Below, piece after piece: positions 7,535-15,932 of a DNA stretch of 64,000 nt (positions are counted from its first letter, which is position 1; the number at the start of each line of letters is the position of its first letter). Origin of the DNA: JALYGJ01 sp036558545 (GTDB lineage Bacteria; Chloroflexota; Limnocylindria; Limnocylindrales; CSP1-4); NCBI GenBank assembly GCA_036558545.1, contig DATBFJ010000028.1:1-64000 (forward strand). The letters run 5' to 3'. The notes under the pieces were generated by a model, which saw only the letters and a program-made list of their open reading frames with translations, did not search any database and had not been told where the DNA came from. Made by a program: the position numbers and the translations under genes.

Positions 7535-8263
7535 GTGGACAGTCCTGGTGACTGGCGAGTCATCGACGCAGACGAAGATCGCGCGGATGCTCGCGGCCAA
7601 CCCGCGCCCGAGCGAGGAGACGACCACGTTCCGCGCTGGCTGATTGGTGCTGTCGCGGCCATTGTGGCTGTCGCGGCCGCGTTGGCGATCTGGGCGACCC
7701 TGCCAGCCGGTGGCGTCGCGGTTCAGTCGTCGAGTGGCCCATTTGACCCGCGCGTCGTAGCTGACGCCACGCTCAGTTCCGGTGGCTCGCTGACGGCCGG
7801 TCCGGGCACCGTCGTGGTCGACGTCGAGGGCGCCGTCACGCTGCCTGGCGTGCACGAGCTGACCGTGGGAAGTCGCGTTGGTGATGCAATCACGGCGGCC
7901 GGTGGCTATGCCGCGACCGCAGACATCGACGCTGCCTCGCGAATGCTCAATCTGGCCGCACGGCTGACCGACGGCCAGCAGATCCACGTCCCGGCCTTGG
8001 GCGAACAGACAGTGGCCACGCCTAATTCCGAGGGCAACGCTGCCGGCAGTCAGGCGCCGGGATCAGGTGCCTTGATCGACATAAATCATGCGTCTGCCGA
8101 TGAGCTCGACACGCTCCCAGGTATCGGCCCCGTTACGGCGGCAAAGATCATCGATGCCCGGACCGCGACACCCTTTGGCAGCGTCGATGAGCTGCAGTCG
8201 CGTGGCGTGGTCGGCCAGTCGACGTTCGACAAGCTGCGCGACCTCGTAACTGTCACCCCCTGA
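7535..8263 (+). CDS. comEA: Competence protein ComEA (SLBB plus helix-hairpin-helix)
   Basis: A 242-residue membrane-anchored DNA receptor for natural transformation. After a short cytoplasmic segment comes one transmembrane helix (IGAVAAIVAVAAALAIWA), then a SLBB domain (VDVEGAVTLPGVHELTVGSRV...) and a C-terminal HhH DNA-binding domain (DINHASADELDTLPGIGPVTAAKIIDAR). I placed the start at GTG 7535, which has AGGGAG 6 nt upstream. A TTG at 7433 is in frame, but the added 34 residues look non-coding. comEC follows after 4 nt. Confidence 0.88.
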   Translation: MDSPGDWRVIDADEDRADARGQPAPERGDDHVPRWLIGAVAAIVAVAAALAIWATLPAGGVAVQSSSGPFDPRVVADATLSSGGSLTAGPGTVVVDVEGAVTLPGVHELTVGSRVGDAITAAGGYAATADIDAASRMLNLAARLTDGQQIHVPALGEQTVATPNSEGNAAGSQAPGSGALIDINHASADELDTLPGIGPVTAAKIIDARTATPFGSVDELQSRGVVGQSTFDKLRDLVTVTP

Positions 8264-8267
8264 TCGA

Positions 8268-10922
8268 ATGCCGCGAACCGGCTGGGCGGCGATCGGCGCC
8301 GTTCTGGGCGCCTTGATTGCGGCCAACGCCGGGGACGCGCGAGTCGTTCTGATTTGCGCGGCTACCAGCGCAGCAATTTTCATTGCAGCGCGCTGGCTAA
8401 CCGCAGCCCGGCGCGTGACCGTGGCGGCCACGGCCGCCGGTGCCTGCCTGATCTTGTGCCGAGCGGCTGCCGGCGGCCTGCTCCTGCCAGCGGTCTCAAT
8501 GACGCCTGATGACGCAGCGCTCGGCAACAGGCACACCGGGCTCGTGCTCTCCGTGGGGACGCCCGACGGCGGGCAACAGCGAGCCGTGGTCGAGCTGCGC
8601 TCGCCCGAGCCCGCCGTCACGGCCTACGTCTGGCTGCCGCGTTATCCGCAGATCGTTCCTGAGGACCTCATCGCGTTCGACGGCCGCCTGGAGGCGCCCC
8701 CGGCAGATGGCGATTTCGCCGACTACCTGGCCCGTAGCGGGATCGACTACACGCTGAAGGCACGGACCATGGACCGGCTGGGGGCCTCCGACTCGCCGCT
8801 CGCGGCGCTCGAGGGTATCCGACGTACCGCCAACGACCTGATCGATCGCGTGCTCCCGGAGCCACAGGCCGGTCTGGCCACTGCGATGGCCATTGGCCTG
8901 CGCGACGTCGTGGCGCGCCAGGTGAGCGACGACTTCCGAATCTCCGGCCTCAGCCACGTCGTGGCCATCAGCGGCTGGCACATCGCCATGCTCGGCGCGG
9001 TTGTTGCCGCGCTCCTCGGTGGATTGCCGCGCCGGCCTCGCTCCGTCCTCGTTGTCCTGGCGATTGCCGCCTACTCGATCCTGGCCGGCGCGGCGCCAAG
9101 CATTCTTCGCGCAGCCCTGATGGCCGCGGCGGTGATTGTCGCCAGGGAATCCGGACGCCGCGGGCAGGCAAAAGCCGCATTGGCCATTACCTGTCTGGGG
9201 CTGCTCGCGCTCGATCCGACGACGGTCAACGACGTAGGCTTCGAGCTGTCGGCAGTGGCGACCGCCGGCCTGCTGGCATGGGCATCGCCACTACACGAGT
9301 GGCTGTCGCGTCGAGTCCCCACCAACGCACCGGGCTGGTTGATCGAGGCGCTTTCCGTGTCGCTCGCGGCGCAGGCCGCGACGCTGCCGCTCATCCTGCT
9401 CCAATTCGGGCGACTGTCACTGGTGGCGCCCCTGGCGAATCTCCTGATCGCGCCGCTGGTCGCACCGGCGATGCTCATGACCGCGGTCTGTCTCGTCGCC
9501 GGCGCGACCCTCGCGCTGGGCTTGCCATCCGTCGCTATGGCACCCGTGGTGCTGGTCGGTGCGCTGTTGGTCGGCGCCATGGTCGAGATCGCACATCTCT
9601 GCGCGTCGTTGCCCTTCGCGTCAATCGATCTTCCAGCGCCGTTCAACCTGCTGGGCGCCGCGGCCAGCGCATTGGCCATCGTCGTGGTGATTGAACGACG
9701 CCGGCGGGCGACGCGACATCACGTGGCGAGTGAGACTCAACCCACGAGGCCGAAGCGCGCCGCTCCACGGCTGAAGCGCTCCTACCTTGTTGCGGCGAGT
9801 GCGGCCGTCGCGCTCGTATTCCTCCTCGCCGTCGTCACGCTCGCGCGGCCAGATGGCCGGCTGCACGTGACGGTCCTCGACATTGGCCAGGGCGACTCCA
9901 TCCTGCTCGAGGGTCCCGCCGGCGGTCGCCTGCTCATAGACACCGGGCCCGATCCCGACCTTGAGCTGACCCGCCTCGACGCGCGCATCCCGGCCTGGGA
10001 CCGGCGGATTGACGTCGTCGTCCTGACTCATCCTCATGAAGACCACGTCGGTGGCCTGGCGCTGTTGCTGGAGCGATACCAGATCGGCCGAGTCGTCGAG
10101 TCGGGCATGGTCGGTCGCGGCCCGGGCGATGCCGCCTATAGGCGTGTGCTGGCCGAACAGAATCGTCAAACCACGATCGCAGCAGCCGGCGACCGACTAT
10201 GGCTCGACGGAATCGAGCTTGACGTGGACTGGCCGCCGCCGGGAACCGTGCCTGCACGCGCGAGTGACGACGGCAAACAGGTGAACAACGAGTCGATCGT
10301 CCTGGATCTCCGCTACGGCTCACGGCGGATGCTGTTCACCGGTGACATGGAGGAGGACATCGATCCACAGCTGATTGCGCGTGGTCTGGCCGAGCACCTC
10401 GGCGCTCACATAGACGTCCTGAAGGTGGCACATCACGGCTCGGCGACCGCCACGACCAACGAGCTGCTCGACATACTGCAGCCAAGAATTGCCGTGATCA
10501 GCGTCGGCGCCGACAACAACTACGGTCACCCATCGCCGGCGACGATCGCCCGCCTCGAGAATCACGGCGCACAGGTCTACCGAACCGACCTGGACGGATC
10601 CGTCGAAATCAGCACGGACGGCCGCGACCTCATCGTCACCCCGGACAAGCAACGACAACCGTCGGCGCCGGCCAAGGCCGCGGTGTTTTGGTGGGACGTT
10701 ACCTACAATCGGGCGCGTGTCCGTTCCTTCGCGGCTAGAGGCCGCCGCTCTCGTACGGAGCCTGCACCCGAACTCAAAGCTGCTGCGCCACTCGACCGCG
10801 GTGGCGGAAGTGGCCGCCTTCCTTGGCGCTGCCATGGTCCGCCGCGGCGTGCTCGTCGACGCAGCCGCTGTCGATGCCGCCGCGCTGCTTCACGACCTCG
10901 ACAAGATGCTGCCCGACGATGA
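8268..10922 (+). CDS. comEC: ComEC/Rec2 DNA-uptake channel, with run-on C-terminal tail
   Basis: An 884-residue polytopic membrane protein that forms the DNA translocation channel in competence. It has N-terminal membrane helices with an OB-like periplasmic region (about residues 90-170), a central competence domain (HVVAISGWHIAMLGAVVAALL onward), and a C-terminal metallo-beta-lactamase domain with LTHPHEDHVGGL near residue 587 and the later VAHHGS motif. Family homology ends near residue 800. The last 80 or so residues are Arg/Pro-rich, carry no domain, and overlap the HD gene by 206 nt in another frame, so the natural stop has probably been lost. Operon with comEA. Confidence 0.88.
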   Translation: MPRTGWAAIGAVLGALIAANAGDARVVLICAATSAAIFIAARWLTAARRVTVAATAAGACLILCRAAAGGLLLPAVSMTPDDAALGNRHTGLVLSVGTPDGGQQRAVVELRSPEPAVTAYVWLPRYPQIVPEDLIAFDGRLEAPPADGDFADYLARSGIDYTLKARTMDRLGASDSPLAALEGIRRTANDLIDRVLPEPQAGLATAMAIGLRDVVARQVSDDFRISGLSHVVAISGWHIAMLGAVVAALLGGLPRRPRSVLVVLAIAAYSILAGAAPSILRAALMAAAVIVARESGRRGQAKAALAITCLGLLALDPTTVNDVGFELSAVATAGLLAWASPLHEWLSRRVPTNAPGWLIEALSVSLAAQAATLPLILLQFGRLSLVAPLANLLIAPLVAPAMLMTAVCLVAGATLALGLPSVAMAPVVLVGALLVGAMVEIAHLCASLPFASIDLPAPFNLLGAAASALAIVVVIERRRRATRHHVASETQPTRPKRAAPRLKRSYLVAASAAVALVFLLAVVTLARPDGRLHVTVLDIGQGDSILLEGPAGGRLLIDTGPDPDLELTRLDARIPAWDRRIDVVVLTHPHEDHVGGLALLLERYQIGRVVESGMVGRGPGDAAYRRVLAEQNRQTTIAAAGDRLWLDGIELDVDWPPPGTVPARASDDGKQVNNESIVLDLRYGSRRMLFTGDMEEDIDPQLIARGLAEHLGAHIDVLKVAHHGSATATTNELLDILQPRIAVISVGADNNYGHPSPATIARLENHGAQVYRTDLDGSVEISTDGRDLIVTPDKQRQPSAPAKAAVFWWDVTYNRARVRSFAARGRRSRTEPAPELKAAAPLDRGGGSGRLPWRCHGPPRRARRRSRCRCRRAASRPRQDAARR
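10704..10709 (+). promoter_or_regulatory. -10 box of leaderless HD-hydrolase gene inside comEC
   Basis: TACAAT, 7 nt before the GTG at 10717, with no ribosome site. It lies inside the run-on 3' part of comEC. A -35 element is not convincing. Confidence 0.5.
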
Positions 10923-11301
10923 CCCACTCAAGGCGCTCGGTCACGGCGCAGCCGGCGCGGAGTGGTTGCGCCGGCGAGGCTATGCCGAGCTCGCGCCGGC
11001 CGTGGCAAGTCATCCCGTGATGGAACTTGGCACGGCCGCGACGTACGACGAGTGGGCGGACCGGGCCGGCTTGATCGGACGCGTCGTGACCTACGCGGAC
11101 AAGCGGGCACGACAGGATGTTGTGACGCTGACCGACCGATTCGCTCGTTGGCACGCGCGTTACCCGGACAGCCCAAAGCTGGACGAGGCGGATGCTCGGG
11201 CACTGCTTCTGGAGGCCGAGATCTGCGGCCTTGCCGGGATTCAGCCGGAGGATGTGCTGCGCCAACGCTGGGTGACTGGAGCGCTGCGTGCCGCGGCCTG
11301 A
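10717..11301 (+). CDS. HD-domain hydrolase
   Basis: A 194-residue HD-superfamily metal-dependent phosphohydrolase. The metal ligands are visible: His in LLRHSTAVAEVA, the HD pair in AALLHDLDK (about residues 57-60), a His in GHGAAGAEWL and another in ASHPV. It resembles small HDIG/YqeK-type proteins that act on nucleotides, but the substrate cannot be deduced. GTG start preceded by TACAAT at 7 nt, which suggests a leaderless mRNA made from within comEC. Its 3' end overlaps the start of holA by 14 nt. Confidence 0.82.
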   Translation: MSVPSRLEAAALVRSLHPNSKLLRHSTAVAEVAAFLGAAMVRRGVLVDAAAVDAAALLHDLDKMLPDDDPLKALGHGAAGAEWLRRRGYAELAPAVASHPVMELGTAATYDEWADRAGLIGRVVTYADKRARQDVVTLTDRFARWHARYPDSPKLDEADARALLLEAEICGLAGIQPEDVLRQRWVTGALRAAA

Positions 11302-12391
11302 CCTGGCCTACTTCTGGGGCGAGGACGCATGGTCGATCGAACGGGCCGGCCGCGACTTCCGATCAACGTTGGAGCAACGAGCCGGTCAGCCGTACGAGGT
11401 CTGGCGAACGAGCGGCGACGAAGACGACGCGAGCGCAGAAGTCGCGGCCGGCAAGCGCCGCGACCGAGTCATCGACGGCATCGCCGAGCATCTCGCCATC
11501 GCTCCGATGTTCTCTGCGGGCACGCTCGTGGTCGTGCGCCAGCCAGGCTCCCTGTTACGCGAACAGGCCGCTCGCGAGCGCGTCATCCGCCTGGCGACCG
11601 ATATCGCTCCAGGCAATGCGCTCGTGTTCCTGGACCTGCTCGCGGCCGGCGGCAGTGGCCCAGCCCAGCAAGGCGCGCTGCGCGACGCCATCGATGCCGC
11701 CGGTGGCACGGTCAAGGACTATCCGGCGCTTTCGCGCGAGCGCATGGAAGGCTGGATTGCCACTCGGGCGAGCGAGCTCGAGATCACGTTGGCACCCGGT
11801 GCGAGCAGGCTGCTTGCCGAGCGAGTCGGTGCTTACGTGCGCGAAGGCGATGTCGATCGTCGGCGCATGAGCGAGCTGGCCAACGGGGAGCTCGAGAAAC
11901 TGGCTCTCTATCGGCCGAAGGGCACGATCGCGCGCGAAGACATCGACGAGCTGGTCGGCGAAGCCGTCCCCGGTTCGTCGTGGGCGTTCCAGGACGCGCT
12001 GGGCAGTCGCCGTACGTCGGAGGCCGCCACGCTTGCTCGCCGACTCATGGACGACGGCACCGCGATCCAGGTCATGACCACGCTTATCCACCGCCGTTTG
12101 CGCGATCTGATCGTGGTCGCGGATCACCTCGCGGCCGGAACCAAGCCGCCTGACCTCGTCCGCGAGTTGCGCATGCAGCCCTTCAGGGTCCAGAAGCTGG
12201 CCGAACAGGCGCGCACGTGGCGCCAGGAGGAACTGGACAACGCGCTTTCAGAGCTGCTCGAGCTTGACCTGCTGAGCAAGGGCATCGCGTCGGACGGGTC
12301 GCCAAAGACCGTCTCTGACGATCGGTCGCAGCTCGCCCTGATCGCCTGGATCGGCACGAGCGTCGCCCGCGAAACGCAAAGAGTCGCCTAG
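11288..12391 (+). CDS. holA: DNA polymerase III delta subunit
   Basis: A 367-residue clamp-loader delta subunit that opens the sliding clamp during replication. It shows the usual layout without a Walker A motif: an N-terminal AAA-like domain (YFWGEDAWSIERAG at the start, ALVFLDLLAAGG near residue 110), a helical lid, and a C-terminal collar (DLVRELRMQPFRVQKLAEQARTW). GTG start overlaps the HD gene by 14 nt. A perfect 11-bp inverted repeat begins at its last codons and includes the TAG stop. Confidence 0.85.
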   Translation: MPRPDLAYFWGEDAWSIERAGRDFRSTLEQRAGQPYEVWRTSGDEDDASAEVAAGKRRDRVIDGIAEHLAIAPMFSAGTLVVVRQPGSLLREQAARERVIRLATDIAPGNALVFLDLLAAGGSGPAQQGALRDAIDAAGGTVKDYPALSRERMEGWIATRASELEITLAPGASRLLAERVGAYVREGDVDRRRMSELANGELEKLALYRPKGTIAREDIDELVGEAVPGSSWAFQDALGSRRTSEAATLARRLMDDGTAIQVMTTLIHRRLRDLIVVADHLAAGTKPPDLVRELRMQPFRVQKLAEQARTWRQEELDNALSELLELDLLSKGIASDGSPKTVSDDRSQLALIAWIGTSVARETQRVA

Positions 12392-12411
12392 GAGGAGGTT
12401 CTAGGCGACTC
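12381..12411. terminator. Perfect 11-bp hairpin over the holA stop codon
   Basis: GAGTCGCCTAG (12381-12391) pairs with CTAGGCGACTC (12401-12411) around a 9-nt loop. There is no T-run on the plus side, while the minus side continues TTTGCGTTT. It lies between converging transcripts and may act as a transcription or mRNA-decay barrier. A second small hairpin (GGTCCC-gat-GGGACC) follows at 12421-12435. Confidence 0.5.
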
Positions 12412-12449
12412 GAGGAGGGCGGTCCCGATGGGACCGGGTTGGGTTGGGG

Positions 12450-12704
12450 TCAGGAGGGCGAGGACCACGCGCCGCTGGTCAGCACCGCGTCGGTCTCGAT
12501 TGCGAAAGTGCAGCGCCCCTCGGGCACCGACAGCAGCTCGATGAGGTCCGGATCGAGGTACAGCTGCTGGCACATCTCGCACAGGCTCGCCGGAAGGCCG
12601 AAGAAGAACTTCTCGCTGCCGTCATCGAGGCGGAAAGTCGCGTCGAAACGGGAGTTGAAGAGCTTCCGATTGCATACCGGGCATCCACTGCCCAAGCGAG
12701 CCAT
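12450..12704 (-). CDS. Small zinc-ribbon-like protein, 84 aa
   Basis: An 84-residue protein with two CxxC pairs: CPVC near residue 8 and CEMC near residue 42, separated by a beta-rich segment (FDATFRLDDGSEKFFF). This looks like one zinc site, but I do not recognise a named family. ATG start with TAGAGT 6 nt upstream (12716-12711) and no ribosome site, so the mRNA is probably leaderless. It converges on holA with the hairpin at 12381-12411 between them. Confidence 0.6.
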   Translation of the reverse strand: MARLGSGCPVCNRKLFNSRFDATFRLDDGSEKFFFGLPASLCEMCQQLYLDPDLIELLSVPEGRCTFAIETDAVLTSGAWSSPS

Positions 12705-12710
12705 GCGGGG

Positions 12711-12716
12711 ACTCTA
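12711..12716 (-). promoter_or_regulatory. -10 box of the leaderless zinc-ribbon gene
   Basis: TAGAGT (12716-12711 on the minus strand), 6 nt before the ATG at 12704. Confidence 0.4.
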
Positions 12717-12783
12717 GGTACGATCCGGTGCACTCCCACACGACCCAGCGGTACCAGGTCGTACCGCCTTCCGTCCTACCTGC

Positions 12784-13239
12784 TCACTGCAGGCGCAACA
12801 GGATCGGGGCCTCGGCCCACAGTCGCTCCAGTTGATAGAAGTCGCGCTCGGGCGGCGCCATGATATGGACGATCACCGCGCCAAAGTCGAGCAGCATCCA
12901 GTGCGCGCTCGAGGAGCCCTCGCGCCCAATCGGCTTTACCCCTTCGTCGCGCAGGCCTTCGGCAATTCCGTCGGAGATCGCGCCAAGCTGGCGTTCGGAG
13001 GAACCCGAGCAGATGACGAAATAATCCGCCAGGGAAGTGAGCGCGCCGATCTCAAGCAGGACGATGTCGGACGCCTTCTTGTCAGAGGCGAGGTCCACGA
13101 TTCGTCGCGCCAAGGCAAGCGCGCTTTCATCCGACGCGCCCTTCTGTCCGCTTTCCGCCTTCGGGCGCACCGCGCGCCGGCGTGGCAGACCGCGGATGTC
13201 CTCAGGCTTCTGGTCGGTCACTGGGTCCATACAGTCCAT
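12784..13239 (-). CDS. rsfS: Ribosome silencing factor RsfS
   Basis: A protein of about 150 residues that binds ribosomal protein uL14 and blocks subunit joining under starvation. After a variable basic N-terminus, the RsfS core runs from ALARRIVDLASDKKASDIVLLEIG through LADYFVICSGSSERQLGAI to HWMLLDFGAVIVHIM and the C-terminal FYQLERLWAEAP. Two nearby ATG codons (13239 and 13230) are possible starts; neither has a ribosome site. The start lies inside the end of nadD, the usual neighbour of this gene, so translation is likely coupled. Confidence 0.9.
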   Translation of the reverse strand: MDCMDPVTDQKPEDIRGLPRRRAVRPKAESGQKGASDESALALARRIVDLASDKKASDIVLLEIGALTSLADYFVICSGSSERQLGAISDGIAEGLRDEGVKPIGREGSSSAHWMLLDFGAVIVHIMAPPERDFYQLERLWAEAPILLRLQ

Positions 13240-13837
13240 GTTCGCCGATATATCGCTCGACGGCAGGCGGAACGAGGTAGCGGACCGACATTCCCGCCGC
13301 CAGACGAAGGCGGATGTTCGACGACGAGTGGCCAAGGATCGAGGTGGCCACGAACGTGAAGCGGTCAACGCGGCCAGGGAAGTGGGCCTCAATCCATTCG
13401 CGCGGCAGGTTCGCATAGCCCAGGCGAGGCACCACGCAGATCTCGGCAAGGTCAAGGAGCCGTTCCGGCTCGTGCCACTGTGGCAGGTGGGAGGCGCTCT
13501 CCGACGACAGGATCAGCACGAAACGGCAGTCGGGCATTTGTGCCACCAACCGCGCGACAGTGTCGGCCGTGTAACCGGAGATGCCGCTCTCAATCTCGAT
13601 TCGACTTACCGTGAACGCGCTGTTGTCGGCAATTGCCGCCTCGAGCATTGCAACGCGATCCTCCGCGCTCACTTGCGCGGGTCCCTTGTGAACCGGCACG
13701 TTCGCCGGAACGAAGACGACGTGGTCGAGTCCAAGGGCGCCGCGAGTTTGTTCGGCGATGGTCAGATGTGCGAAGTGGACCGGGTCAAAAACGCCGCCGA
13801 GAATTCCCCAGCGCTCGATCAAGACTCGTCGTCCCAC
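13202..13837 (-). CDS. nadD: Nicotinate-nucleotide adenylyltransferase
   Basis: A 211-residue enzyme that makes deamido-NAD from nicotinate mononucleotide and ATP. It has the nucleotidyl-transferase motif GILGGVFDPVHFAHL at about residues 11-25 (the HxGH-type site is HFAH) and the C-terminal ISSTxxR-like signature as SILGHSSSNIRLRL. GTG start at 13837 overlaps the obg 3' end by 19 nt; the gene order obg-nadD-rsfS is common in bacteria. Length is normal. Confidence 0.93.
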   Translation of the reverse strand: MGRRVLIERWGILGGVFDPVHFAHLTIAEQTRGALGLDHVVFVPANVPVHKGPAQVSAEDRVAMLEAAIADNSAFTVSRIEIESGISGYTADTVARLVAQMPDCRFVLILSSESASHLPQWHEPERLLDLAEICVVPRLGYANLPREWIEAHFPGRVDRFTFVATSILGHSSSNIRLRLAAGMSVRYLVPPAVERYIGEHGLYGPSDRPEA

Positions 13838-15108
13838 TCGAGCTCGACACCGCCAATGCGCACGCTATCGCCCGCCGTGACGCCCGCCCGAACGAGCTCA
13901 CGCTCCACGCCAAGGCGAGCCAGATCCCGCTGGAATCGCTCAGCGGACTCCGGATTGTCGAAGTTCGTCTGCGCCGCCAGCCGCTCGATTCGTCGTCCAA
14001 CCACACGATAGGCCTCCCCCTCGCGTTGGACGGAGAAGACGTCATGGCCCGACTCGAGGCGGTGGACGACAACACCCGCCGACGCGGCCGGCCGCGCGAG
14101 CTCATCGGCGTCGGGAAGCAGCTCAGCGAGCGCGGCGACAAGACCGTCAATTCCAGTGCCCTTGTCCGCCGAGATTGCCACGACCGGCAGACCGTCGCGC
14201 GCGCGTGCATGCTCGAAAGCAATCAGGTTTTCGCGCGCGTCGGGCAGGTCCATCTTGTTTGCCACGACCAAAGTGAGCTTTTCGAGCAGCTGCGGCTCAT
14301 ATTCCTGCAGCTCGTCGCGGATCACCTGGTAGTCGCGCTCCGGGTCGAGTGCGGCCATGTCGACGACGTGAACCAACAGCCTGGTGCGTGCCACGTGCCG
14401 GAGGAACGCGTAACCCAGCCCGGCGCCGCTGCTCGCGCCCTCGATCAATCCGGGCATGTCCGCCACGGTAACTCGTCGGTCGTCGCGCCCATCGAACACG
14501 GACAAATCCAACACGCCAAGGTTGGGAGTCAGGGTGGTAAACGGGTACGGCGCGATTTCGGGATTGGCGTTGCTCAGAACGCTCAGCAACGTCGACTTGC
14601 CCGCGTTGGGCAGTCCGATCAGGCCCACGTCGGCGATCAGGCGCAGCTCGAGCTGTAGCCGGCGCTCTTCGCCCGGCTCACCATTCTGCGCGTGAGTCGG
14701 CGCTCGATTGACCGAGGTTGCGAAGTGAACGTTGCCGAGTCCGCCGCGGCCGCCGCGGGCGACCATGACTTCCTGCTCTCTCGAAACCAGGTCCGCGAGC
14801 AGGTCGCCCGTGCCCATATCGCGCACGAGCGTGCCCGGCGGAACGTGGAGAAACAGGTCCTTGCCGGCCTTGCCGTGACGTTTGGAGCCCTCGCCACGAC
14901 CGCCCGATTCAGCCCGGAAGTGGTGCTTGAAGCGGTAATCGCGGAGCATCGTTTCACCGGCGTCGACGCGCATATAGACACTGCCACCCCGGCCGCCATC
15001 GCCTCCATCAGGGCCGCCGCGAGGCACGTGTGCCTCGCGGCGCATCGTCGACGCTCCGTCACCGCCGTCACCGGCACGAACGGTGATCGTCACCTCGTCA
15101 AGAAACAT
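13819..15108 (-). CDS. obg: GTPase Obg/CgtA
   Basis: A 429-residue ribosome-assembly and stress GTPase. The glycine-rich Obg fold is at residues 1-158 (GGDGGDG-like segments), the G domain follows with G1 GLPNAGKST near 166, G3 DMPGLIEGA and G4 NKMD, and a C-terminal OCT domain occupies about residues 345-425, ending in an acidic ELEWDDES tail. ATG start with TACGAT 8 nt upstream and no ribosome site, so it can be transcribed from its own leaderless promoter although the hydrolase gene ends only 22 nt upstream. Confidence 0.96.
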   Translation of the reverse strand: MFLDEVTITVRAGDGGDGASTMRREAHVPRGGPDGGDGGRGGSVYMRVDAGETMLRDYRFKHHFRAESGGRGEGSKRHGKAGKDLFLHVPPGTLVRDMGTGDLLADLVSREQEVMVARGGRGGLGNVHFATSVNRAPTHAQNGEPGEERRLQLELRLIADVGLIGLPNAGKSTLLSVLSNANPEIAPYPFTTLTPNLGVLDLSVFDGRDDRRVTVADMPGLIEGASSGAGLGYAFLRHVARTRLLVHVVDMAALDPERDYQVIRDELQEYEPQLLEKLTLVVANKMDLPDARENLIAFEHARARDGLPVVAISADKGTGIDGLVAALAELLPDADELARPAASAGVVVHRLESGHDVFSVQREGEAYRVVGRRIERLAAQTNFDNPESAERFQRDLARLGVERELVRAGVTAGDSVRIGGVELEWDDES

Positions 15109-15116
15109 TGGCCGAG

Positions 15117-15122
15117 ATCGTA
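15117..15122 (-). promoter_or_regulatory. -10 box of leaderless obg transcript
   Basis: TACGAT (15122-15117 on the minus strand), 8 nt before the ATG of obg. It lies in the 21-nt gap after the hydrolase gene. Confidence 0.35.
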
Positions 15123-15129
15123 ACGGCGC

Positions 15130-15705
15130 TTATGTGTCGCTGAGGAAGTCCAGGACTCGTCGCATCAGAAGCTTCGCGGCCTCAGCGTCGTACGACGGAA
15201 GGGCGCTATCGGCAAAGTAATGCTGATCGCCCGGGTACAGAAACAGCTCGCCCTTGTTTGCCTGGGCGATCAGCTCGCGCGCGTTGTCGACGTCGCCCTC
15301 ATCAATGAAGAACGCGTCGTGGTCTGCGCCGTGCACCTGGACGGGCACGTCCGCTGGCCAGCCACCGAACTCGCTGGCCGGCACGCACGAATAGAAGAAC
15401 AGCGCCCCTTTGGCCCCGGACCGGGTCTGCGCCAGCATCTGTGCCGGAAGCACGCCCAGCGAGAAGCCGGCATAAACCACGCCGCTCGGAAGGTCTTCCA
15501 CGGCTGCGGCGCCTCGCTTGAGAATCTCTTCTGGAAATCCAAGCTGCTCGGCGAAAGCCATGCCGTGTTCGATGCTGTCGAACGTTCGGCCACCAAATAG
15601 GTCTGGCGTGTGAACCGTATGTCCGGCGTCACGCAACTCGTCAGCGAAGGTGATGATGCCCGGCGACAGCCCGAGGGCATGGTGAAAGAGAACCACTTCC
15701 GTCAT
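15130..15705 (-). CDS. Dienelactone hydrolase family protein
   Basis: A 191-residue alpha/beta-hydrolase. The nucleophile motif is GFSLG (about residue 81-85), the acid is in HGADHDAFF and the His is in GDQHYF. In classical dienelactone hydrolase the nucleophile is Cys; here it is Ser. The substrate is unknown. ATG start with GAGGAG upstream. It lies immediately ahead of obg on the same strand. Confidence 0.85.
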   Translation of the reverse strand: MTEVVLFHHALGLSPGIITFADELRDAGHTVHTPDLFGGRTFDSIEHGMAFAEQLGFPEEILKRGAAAVEDLPSGVVYAGFSLGVLPAQMLAQTRSGAKGALFFYSCVPASEFGGWPADVPVQVHGADHDAFFIDEGDVDNARELIAQANKGELFLYPGDQHYFADSALPSYDAEAAKLLMRRVLDFLSDT

Positions 15706-15932
15706 AACGCTCCTCAGCAGTTTGTCCCGTCCAGCGGGCGAACGATCCGCCGGGAATCGGCGGCCTGTACGTCAGACGTCATCTGGTCGCCAATCAACCC
15801 CGCGGGATGGACGAAAGTCGGGTAGAACCGCAAGCCCAAGACCAACGCGGCCTCCCAGCGGACGGATGACCGCTGATCGGGTCCGACGCGTCGGAACGAA
15901 CTCGAGCCGCTGCCTGCAGCCTGAGCTCGCGG

